Below, piece by piece: positions 55,880 through 64,000 of a stretch of DNA of 64,000 bases (its first letter is position 1; each line of letters opens with the position of its first letter). The stretch covers positions 4,360,501 to 4,424,500 of the forward strand of contig OX638133.1 in assembly GCA_951804985.1 (NCBI GenBank), read 5' to 3'. Under the pieces are notes generated by a model. That model was not told the DNA's origin. It ran no database searches and saw nothing but the letters and a program-made list of their open reading frames with translations. Source of the DNA: Dryomyza anilis. Its lineage: Eukaryota; Arthropoda; Insecta; Diptera; Dryomyzidae. Both the position numbers and the translations under genes were made by a program.

Positions 55880-58540
55880 ATTCTATGCCAAAACCAAAAA
55901 ATAACTTCGATTTTGTTTTGCTTTTAGTTTTTTTTACTGTTGGAATTGCTTTATTTTTTTATATGATATTGGTAATTTCGATATTGCTTTGTGATTTTAT
56001 TTTTTTTTATACCCTACACTAAGAGTGAAAGGGTATATTCAGTTTGGTACGCCGTTTGTAACACCCAGAAGGAAGCATCTCCGGTATGGAAAAGTATATA
56101 TATTCTTGATCAGCATGATCTTCTGAGTCGATTTAGCGATGTCCGTCTGTCCGTCTGTCTGTCCGTCTGTCTGTCTGTCTGTTGAAATCCCTACTACTTT
56201 TAAAATTGAAGAGCTAGATAAATGAAACTTATAACTTTGATTACTAATATACCTACGCTGTATATGCGAAAAAATTGGCGAGATCGGTTCATTGTGACCT
56301 ATGATCCGACCACTTATGTTCAAATACCTCATATAAAATGTACATATAAAGATCAATTTTTATGTATACGTGCTTAGGTAAACTTTTTTGGTCAAATATA
56401 TATTGACATCATGCTCAAGTACGTGATAATAATGTTTTCCGTCGAAAAGACCTGTGGTTCATTAAAAAAAAAATCGAAATTCGGTACACCTACCCATTTG
56501 TAAATATGGGTATCAAATGAATGGAAATTCTTCAGCGATTGAATGTTTGTAGTTATTTTCAGGATTCGTATACCCTGGTGACCTATATATCACTTTGAAT
56601 GGTAACCATACATATGTGTAGGGTATTTATAGTCGGCTTAGACCGACTATAATTTTGATAATCCTAACTATCATAATTACACCTACTTTAAAATTTCCCA
56701 TGTGATCTAACCTTCCCAACTGGTTTTATTTTCGGTTTTGTTTTTTGATTTTGTTTCAATTTTTGTGTTTGACTTGTGCTCTGCTTTATTTTTGCTACTG
56801 TGATTTTGTATTTTGTTTTCCATTGGATTTTTTCATTAAATTTTTAATTTTTGTGTTTGATATCGTATTGTTATTTTTATTTTTGCTATTGTGTTTTCCA
56901 TTGATTTTGTGTTTTACTTTTGAATTTGTGTTTTTGCTTTTGGGGTTTGTTTCTTTGAATTTGGATTTCTGTGTTTACTTTTGATTTTGTGTTTTTGCTT
57001 CTGGGGTTTGTTTCTTTGATTTAGAATTTTATGTTTGTTTTTGCTTCTATGTTGTTGCCAAAACCAAATAATTTCGATTTTGTTTTGTTTTGCTTTCAGT
57101 TTTAGTATTTTTACAATTTTTTTTTTATTTTGTTGTATGATATTGGTAATTTCAATATTGCATTGCATTTTTTATTTATTTTTTTATTTTCGGTTTGCTT
57201 TTGGGGTTTGTTCCTTTGAATTTGGATTTCTGTGTTTACTTTTGATTTTGTGTTTTTGCTTTTGGGGTTTGTTTCTTTGATTTAGAATTTTGTGTTTGTT
57301 TTTGCTTCTATGTTGTTGCCAAAACCAAATAATTTCGGTTTTGTTTGTATTTTTAGTATTTTTACTAATTTTGCTTTATTTTTATTAATTCGATATTTCT
57401 TTGTATTTGTTATTTTTTTTAAATTTTCGGTTTTGTTTTTTGATTTTGTTTCAATTTTCGATATTTCTTTGTATTTGTTATTTTTTTTAAATTTTCGGTT
57501 TTGTTTTTTGATTTTGTTTCAATTTTTGTGTTTGATTTGTGTTTTGTTTTTATTTTTGCAATTGTGTTTTTTTATTGGATTTTTTCATTAAATTTTTAAT
57601 TTTTGGTTTTTATTTCGTTTTGATATTTTTATTTTTACTATAGTAATTCAATAATTTTGTGTTTTACTTTTGAAGCTGTGTTTTTGCTTTTAGGGTTTGT
57701 TTCTTTGAATTTGGATTTCTGTGTTTACTTTTAATTTTGTGTTTTTGCTTTTGGGGTTTGTTCCTTTGATTTTGAATTTTGTGTTTGTTTTTGCTTCTAT
57801 GTGGTATTCTTTTCAAATTGCTTTTGCTTTTTTTATGTGTGTTGTGTTTTTATATTAGTATTTTGCTAATGTGGTTTTCTTCGATTTTTTTTTGTGGTTT
57901 TTAGTTTTTGTGTTTTATTTTTTATTTTGTGTTTTTGTTCTGGCTTCTCTGCTTTTCTTTGAATTCGGGTTTTGTTTATGATTTTGTGTTTTTACTTTTG
58001 TTTTTTTTTCCTTTGGGTTTTTTTGTTTGTTTGTTTATGTGGTTTTTGGATTTATGTTTTCGCTTATTCTTTATTGGTTGTTTGATTTATTTTTTATTAT
58101 TATTTTAATTACGTGTTTCTGCTTTTATTTTTGTCATTGTTGTTTCCTTTTGAATTTTTTATTTAAATTTTTAGATTTTGTCTTTTATTGTTTTATTTTG
58201 TGTTTATGCTTTAGGGTTTTTTCTTTGATGTAAGATTTTTTTGATTGTTTTTGTTTTTGGGAATATATTTTTGCTTTTGTATTTTTGATTTAATTTTATT
58301 ATTTTTTTAAAATCGTGTTCTTGTTCTTTTTTTTCTATTGTATATTCCTTCTGATTTCTTTTTTTATTTTGTTTTTGAGTTTTTGCGTTAGTTTTTTTTT
58401 ATTTAATCCTTTTTTGTTTTTTGGTGTTTTTTTCAATAATTCTCAAGGATTTTTGTTGATTTTTGTGGTTTTTGCTTTTGTTTTTTTTTTTTTTTTGCTT
58501 TTCTTTTGTTTTCGTGTTTATTTTTTATTTTGTGATTTGG
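55880..58540. repeat. T-rich satellite-like array, ~250-bp higher-order period
   Basis: Units such as TTTTTGCTTTTGGGGTTTG, TTCTTTGAATTTGGATTTC, TGTGTTTACTTTTGATTTTG and GCCAAAACCAAATAATTTCG recur. The phrase GGGGTTTGTTxCTTTGAATT starts near 56941, 57201 and 57690, spacings of ~260 and ~490 bp. Phe-rich frames up to 99 codons are artefacts. The mini-me at 56008-56728 is inserted in the array. The 3' part (57830-58540) decays to simple T-rich DNA. Confidence 0.85.
56008..56728 (+). mobile_element. mini-me-type element, full-length
   Basis: TATACCCTACACTAAGAGTG to CCCAACTGGTTTTA, with (TA)n TTCTTGATCAGC core, (GTCC/GTCT)n at 56140-56182, and GTCGGCTTAGACCGACTATA near the end. The array unit at 57057-57190 gives the empty site, so both boundaries can be read: array sequence stops at GATTTTATTTTTTTT and resumes at TTTTCGGTTTTG. 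Confidence 0.9.
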
Positions 58541-60055
58541 ATTTTACGAAGCCTGTTGTGAGAATTTATTGGGGAATATTGTATTAATTTTGGGGAATAT
58601 TTCAACAAAAGCAATTTGGGTGTTATAATTGGGACCTCGTACGTTCGTTTTGGGTTTTATTTTATTTGGATATATATCGCTTTATAGTAATTTGTGCCTT
58701 TTTCACTTTTTGCGAACAATTTGACAAATATTTAATTTGCATTGACGGATATTTCATTGGGGGCTCATTTGTAAATTACTTCTGTATATCTGTTGGATGC
58801 AGCGCTGTGTTAAATTCTTTTCAATATTATGTATTTTCTTTTTTTATCTTATTTTTCAGTGGTTTTTCCAAGAGATTTTCCTTGTTATTTATTATTTTTC
58901 AAATTTATCAAACACTTTTGCTATGTAGCGCATTGGGACGCATTTGTATCGGTATCTGAAAAAAAAGTATCTACAGCTGTATCTGCAGTTGTATTTGTAT
59001 CTGTAGCCACATCAGTTGAGGTGTGAACATTTTTGTAAATTCGACCGCCGCAAAAAATGCATTAATTCATTTGGAATGAAAATAGATGAGGGTTTTTAGT
59101 ATTTAGTCGGCCGCAAATGGTTGTGTATCTACTGTGTGTTTCCCACACTGTATTATCTTACAAATTGCATTCTTTTTGCGCCAATTTCATTCACTGCGGT
59201 TCACTTAAATAGCGCTCCGCAGTTTTTGACGCTTTTTGTGTTATTTTCACCTTGAACATTTCGATCTACTTCGTTGAACTCTGCGCGCACATAATTTATA
59301 TAGAAAATTGTCGTGCCACAGCAACATCTGCGAATTAAAAAGCGACATGAATTTAAATCACAATTAATGCGCGAATATTTCATATTAATTGAGGCTTCTA
59401 ACAGCAGTCATAATTCATACAGTATATTTTTGAATACGGCATTTTTAGAAAATTTATTGATGTTTAAAAAAAAATATTAATTTTTTTTTGCTCCTGCTGA
59501 ACTTTTATTTTTAGATGTTGAAGCATTTTAAAACTTGTAAAAATTTGATTTTCTAATTGAAAAAATGCAATACCTTTCGGAAAGCTATTTTTTCTTTTTA
59601 AGTGTAATAATAAATATTTTCGAAGTAAATCCTAAATGAGTCTTAAAAAATATTTCAATTTGAAAAATAATAAATTTACTCTTGCATAAAAAGAAAATTA
59701 AATGGCGGAGAGCACTATGAAATAATGATAGGGAATATAAGTAATACCCTGATATTATTATTTAATTGTTTAAATCAATAATTGAAACCCAAACTTACAA
59801 CGTATACGATATTGGTTTTGGCTTCCTCGCTCATTTCTGTTACGATTTATATTTTAGAACGAAAGAATTTAGCTTTTGTTTTGAGTTACTTTTTGTTCAC
59901 ATTTTCAATATCTTTAATAAAATACTAAATTCAATATCTTGAATAAAATACTAAATTATTTACCTCATACAATATATTAAAACCAATTACCGAAATTTGA
60001 ATTATTATAATACAAAAAATCTATCTTAAAATAAAAATAAATAATGTTCATAGGT
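58541..60055. other. single-copy sequence
   Basis: 58850-59360 is GC-richer: repeated GTATCT/TGTATCTGCAG motifs at 58950-59010, a CGGCCGCAAATGG box and TTCACTGCGGTTCACTTAAA. No frame is convincing. Possibly regulatory. The remainder is AT-rich. Confidence 0.3.
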
Positions 60056-60370
60056 GTAGCCGCGGTAGCTCAGTGGTTAGTGCGTTGGACTGCGAGCCGA
60101 AAGGTCCCCGGTTCAAGACTGGACTGGGGCTAACAACATCTTTTCAAAGAAACATTTTCTATACCGCGCTACCTCTTGTCAGTAAATGGCAAACCTACGT
60201 GAGTAAAATCATTGCCTATGAAAAAGCTCTCACCCGCCGTTCGGATTCGGCAATAAACTGTAGGTCCCACCACTTTGAGTACAAATATAACACGCACAGC
60301 TCAAAATGGTGAGAGAGCTCGGCCGAAGTTCTATACAGGACTGTAGCGCTAAACTATTATTATTATTATT
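60056..60370 (+). mobile_element. tRNA-derived SINE, intact copy with 15-bp TSD
   Basis: GTAGCCGCGGTAGCTCAGTGG head, B box GGTTCAAGACTGG, full body and an (ATT)5-6 tail. Flanked by a perfect 15-bp duplication, ATAATGTTCATAGGT (60041-60055, 60371-60385). The perfect TSD indicates a recent insertion. Confidence 0.93.
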
Positions 60371-60418
60371 ATAATGTTCATAGGTATTGAAAGCAGTATA
60401 AAACCAAACCCATTTATA

Positions 60419-60752
60419 AAGGGTGTTTCAATAAGAGCGCTACAAAAGTTTTTTTCAAGGGTTTTTCAACAGGGACGCTACAAAAGTAGAACCACAGGAA
60501 CAGCAAACGACGCCATATTTCTTGCCGTTCTTTTGAAATTTCTCTTCAGTAAGGTTTGCCATTTCATGATGGAAAGATATACGAGCCAACAACGAGTCAA
60601 AATTATTAAAATTTACTATCGAAATTCGAATTCGTATGTCTGTCCATCATGAAATGGCAAAGCTAACTAAAGAGAAATGTCAAAAGAGCGGCAAGAAATA
60701 TGGAGTCGTTTGCTGTCCCTGTCACTCTACTTTCAAGTGTTGAAAAACCCTT
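60419..60752. mobile_element. palindromic mariner-type MITE with transposase start remnant
   Basis: The arms are ~120-150 bp and nearly complementary: GGGTTTTTCAACA..., CAGCAAACGACGCCATATTT, CTTGCCGTTCTTTTGA and TTTGCCATTTCATGATGG on the left, all mirrored on the right. Flanked by TA. The centre holds ATG and about 20 codons reading MERYTSQQRVKIIKIYYR, the N-terminal helix-turn-helix start typical of mariner-like transposases, then breaks. The left arm has a second TIR-like AAGGGTGTTTCAATAAGAGC in tandem. It is a foldback derivative of a larger transposon and is non-autonomous. Confidence 0.82.
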
Positions 60753-61042
60753 TATATGTTTTGAGTAATATTTTATATCTGATTTTTGTGCTATGGTTTC
60801 GGGTTTGAAAATGGAAATGTTTCAAACGCATATTGTGTTTATTTATTGTTCAAATTCTGATTCCAACATGCCTTGTACTGAATTATTTAATTTTATCCAG
60901 TTATTTAAATAAATCGTTTTTTAAGTTTTAAATTATATAGGTCTTAAAGGGCAATGTGCTCTAAGTGTATTGGGGAAAATACTGCTCTTTAGAAGTATTA
61001 TACTTTTCTGTTCACTACCTATTAAAAAAATACATTTTATTT
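60753..61042. other. AT-rich spacer
   Basis: No repeat or gene recognised. Confidence 0.4.
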
Positions 61043-61370
61043 CACCATTTCCAAGTGTAATTCAGAAAAGATCAATTAAAAGTATAACTTCTATTTGAAA
61101 TTCAACAGACACCAATTGGAATTCATAAATTACATATAAAATTCAAAATAAATCATTTAAAATCAGAAATTACATTTGCAATTCAAAAAACATTAATTTA
61201 AATTCAGAAATTCCGTTTGAAATTCATAAATTACATTTGAAATTCAAAACATATCAATTGAAAATCAAAAAACAGCAAATGAAATTCAGAAAATTTCATT
61301 TGATATTCAGATATTTCCATTTTAAATTCGGAAAATATCAGTTGAAATTCTGAAAATAATTTAAGTGTGA
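61043..61370. repeat. GAAATTCAAAA-type short repeat element
   Basis: Opens with CACCATTTCCAAGTGTAATTC and continues in ~28-bp units of TTGAAATTCAxAAATTACAT. Same family as 39397-39640 and, inverted, the array at 44085-44810. Confidence 0.7.
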
Positions 61371-61849
61371 TAAATATCGTTGAAACCAAAAGGATCTAAT
61401 ATATCTGTTCAATTAATTAATAGTTTCTTGAAATAAAATTATAAAATATGTACAATAAAAAATTAATTGCACACAAATTAATTAAAGAAAAATATTTAAA
61501 ATATTAAAATGGTTTCTTCGAATTTCATTACTATATAAAAATTTTATATATTTTGTAAATGACAACCATTCATTCTTATGTGTGTAAAATGGTCCGCTGA
61601 TTCTAGTTTTCAATGAAAAGGTTTTCGGTATATCCACAGAGGCACTATTTACTTATTTTTCAAATGAATTTCCCATTAATTTACAAATTACTTGTGTCTA
61701 AAATTATATATCTGATGATATATCTGAATGCAGCTTGAATGAATAATCAACAAATATGTTTCTTATTTATTTCTTCTGCATAGTAATTGGAAAAATCAAA
61801 ATTAAAAATGCATTTTCAATAATTTTGACTATAAATTTGATTGATCCCT
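61371..61849. other. AT-rich gene-less sequence
   Basis: Nothing recognisable. Confidence 0.4.
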
Positions 61850-62850
61850 TTAATTTTGAATTTTAACTAAAAATTTGAATTTTTAATAAGAATTGGAATT
61901 TTCACTAAAAATTTGAATTTTTCAAGAAGAATTAGAATTTTCAGTAAAAATTTGTTTTTCCACTAAAAATTTGAACTTCCACTAAAAATTTGAATTTTTA
62001 TTAAAAATTTAAATTTTTATTAAAAATTTAAATTTTCATTAAAAATTTAAATTTTCACTAAAAATTTGATTATCCAATAAAAATTGGATTTTTCAATAAC
62101 ATTTTGAATTTTCACTAATAATTGGAATTTTGACTAAAAATTTGAATTTTCACAAAAAAATTGAATTTAAAACAAAAATGAGAATTTTCACTAATAATTA
62201 TAATATTTACTAAAAACTTTTATTTTTATGACATTATAATGAATAATGAAATTATCAGTGGTTAGTGCGTAGCTCAGTGGTTAGTGCGTTGGACTGCGAG
62301 CCGAAAGGTCCCCGGTTCAAGTCTGTACTGGGGATAACAACATCTTTTCATAGAAACATTTTTCTATACCGCGCTACCTCTCGGCAGTAAATGGCAACCC
62401 TCCGAGAGTAAAAACATTGCCTATGAAAAGCTCTCAACCGCCGTTCCGATTCGGCAATAAACTGTAGGTCCCACCACTTTAGGTACAAATATAACACGCA
62501 CAGCTCAAAATGGTGAGAGAGCTCGGCCTAAGTTCTTATAGAACTGTAGTGCTAAACTATTATTATTATTAATAAAAACAAAAACATTTTAAACTAAAAA
62601 TGAAAATTTTGACTAAATTTTTATATTTCCACTAGGAATATTAATTATCAAATCAAATTTTAACTCGAGAATCAAATTTTATGTTAGAATCAAATTCTCA
62701 TTACAATCATAAAGTTCACTAAAAACACAAATTTTAATATGAACTCAACTAAAACTGGAACTTTTTATAAAAGTTCAAAATATCCCAAACAAATTTTAAT
62801 CAAGAATGCAAATTTTAACTCAAGAATCATATTTTAATTGAAGCTAATCC
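61850..62850. repeat. 18-bp-type array AATTTTCACTAAAAATTTG, split by a SINE
   Basis: Units close to TTGAATTTTCACTAAAAAT run from 61850 to 62230. More diverged forms resume after the SINE (62580-62850). The unit is nearly the reverse complement of the 26683-27465 minisatellite, so the two arrays are related but in opposite orientation. Confidence 0.8.
62256..62571 (+). mobile_element. tRNA-derived SINE with duplicated A-box segment
   Basis: The head reads CAGTGGTTAGTGCGTAGCTCAGTGGTTAGTGCG (quoted in two halves: CAGTGGTTAGTGCG, then TAGCTCAGTGGTTAGTGCG), so the A-box segment is present twice. Then B box GGTTCAAGTCTG, full body and (ATT)n tail. No clear target duplication, because the insertion site is itself repetitive. 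Confidence 0.9.
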
Positions 62851-63100
62851 CAGTCTGCCATTCAATTTGATATCGTTTCGAGACGTTTTCGAGATGACGG
62901 GGAATTCATCTCCTTAACGTCTCTCGTATCTTTATTATACTACAATTCGTTTTAAGATATACGCAGATATTTTCTAATAAACAGATATTTTCTAAATCGA
63001 ACCGATAGAGACCTCAATTCGTATTAAACTCCACATCATTTAGAAATATCCGTATATTTGGGGACAACATTTTGTTTACCAGATATAGACAAAGGAAATT
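62849..63100. repeat. second CCCAGTCTGCCAT element, partial
   Basis: CCCAGTCTGCCATTCAATTT, then TATCGTTTCGAGACG and CTCTCGTATC motifs as in the 48321 MITE. The right end is not found, so the copy is truncated or diverged. Confidence 0.5.
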
Positions 63101-64000
63101 CAAAATATTACAAACATAAATATTTAATAACATTTTTACATATTTATTTGCTTAAAATTCGCAAACAAATACTTTCGAAGGTTTTTTGAAATTATATTAA
63201 AAAATTTTGAAAATTGATGTTTCCCATATCCACAAACAAAGTAATTAAAGAAAAACTAAAATTACACAAATTAGAGTCAAGTTTTATAGTGAAGTTTTGA
63301 TAATATTTTTAGTTTTATTCAATTCGTTTATTATATTTATACTGATATTTTTTGTTTTCGTATATTTCCACAATTTTATGTATTCAAATTTTAATATCAC
63401 TTTATTTTGACAATCATAGTTTAAGTAAAATTACATATTACATGTCGAAAAATTTTAAATATATATACAAAATCTTCAGTATTTTCACATTGAAACGTTC
63501 GACGAACCGCGACATTCCGCTGGATAAATTATGGCGTTTCATTACATTTTATGCAATATGTTAAACAAAGATGCAATTTATAGAATGTATAGCACGGAAT
63601 TTGTAAATTTTACAAAATTAAAAAAAAAAATTGAAAATTTTGAAAACAAATTCTCACGCGCTGCCGCTGCAATAGAGAAACCGCCGTGCGCGTGAGTCGC
63701 TAAAATATTAATAAATAAACCGATTATTTTCATATTTCTCAAAATTCATTTGGTTTGTTTGAAAAAACTTTTTCGAAAATACTAAAATTAAATTTGAACA
63801 CTCATCGTTGTCGACGACGACGACGCCGAAGATCGACCGCGAACGCCCACATCATTTTCGATACGCTCTATCAAAAAACAAAAAAAAAACAAACAAAAAT
63901 AGAAAAACAAATTAAACAACAACAACATTACGATATTTTTGGAAAATTCATGAAGGAAATTTTCCGCGCTACGCTCTCATCTTGTAGTGTGTAAAATTTT
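63101..64000. other. AT-rich DNA ending in a GC-richer edge
   Basis: 63640-63700 and 63800-63850 are unusually GC-rich for the window. CTCACGCGC (63653) and GCGCGTGAG (63688) form a 9-bp hairpin around CCGCTGC. A (GACGAC)n tract lies at 63813. The frame at 63755-63994 (Arg-run, then Lys/Gln) is not recognisable. This could be a 5' UTR or promoter of a gene beyond the window. Confidence 0.3.

Noticed and set aside
56745..58587. Many Phe/Leu-rich frames that look like membrane proteins
   Set aside because: They come from the T-rich array; no starts, splice sites or conserved motifs.
63755..63994. 79-codon frame with an Arg run
   Set aside because: The Arg run is a GAC/CGA microsatellite read in one frame, followed by A-rich sequence; kept only as a possible UTR.

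Overview
This is eukaryotic nuclear DNA from a fly, probably a schizophoran and possibly a calyptrate. The evidence is the very AT-rich base composition, introns of 51-61 bp with GT...AG ends, AATAAA signals just after stop codons, mini-me-type repeats (a (TA)n + TTCTTGATCAGC core + (GTCY)n layout known from Diptera), and many small TIR elements with tRNA-derived SINEs. The species cannot be fixed from sequence alone.

Genes are confined to the first third, all on the + strand. At 6.8-9.0 kb there are two small genes for Ser/Thr-rich, acidic, probably disordered proteins. The first has one 51-bp intron. The second is a single exon and ends in Cys-Cys-Val-Leu-Ser, a CaaX-type C-terminus. At 15.7-21.5 kb lie one intronless Thr/Ser-rich orphan gene and a head-to-tail tandem pair of four-exon genes. 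The pair encode about 724- and 725-residue proteins with a conserved coiled-coil C-terminal half, which I recognise as the CCDC96/CFAP184 (DUF4201) family of axonemal proteins. The duplicated unit includes a conserved upstream block of about 110 bp and all three intron positions, so both copies look functional. CCDC96-type proteins work in motile cilia and flagella; in a fly that points to the sperm tail, and the neighbouring rapidly evolving genes would fit a testis-biased cluster (inference).

From 21.5 kb to 64 kb I find no secure coding gene. One GC-richer possible terminal exon lies at 22286-22489, and a weaker candidate small ORF at 48063. The rest is gene desert or intron filled with repeats: six copies of a ~300-bp tRNA-derived SINE (two with clear target-site duplications); five mini-me copies; TIR/MITE elements whose target-site duplications suggest PIF/Harbinger (TAA), Tc1/mariner (TA) and hAT (8 bp); a palindromic mariner remnant that keeps a transposase start; a four-element nested insertion inside one SINE; and long AT-rich minisatellite arrays (18-19 bp at 26.7 kb, ~42 bp at 44 kb, T-rich ~250 bp at 56-58.5 kb, a ~300-bp mixed-orientation satellite at 33-34.8 kb). 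A few GC-richer, non-repetitive islands (27.7, 38.8, 39.8, 43.3, 45.2, 54.7, 58.9 and 63.7 kb) are candidate regulatory elements or unseen exons.
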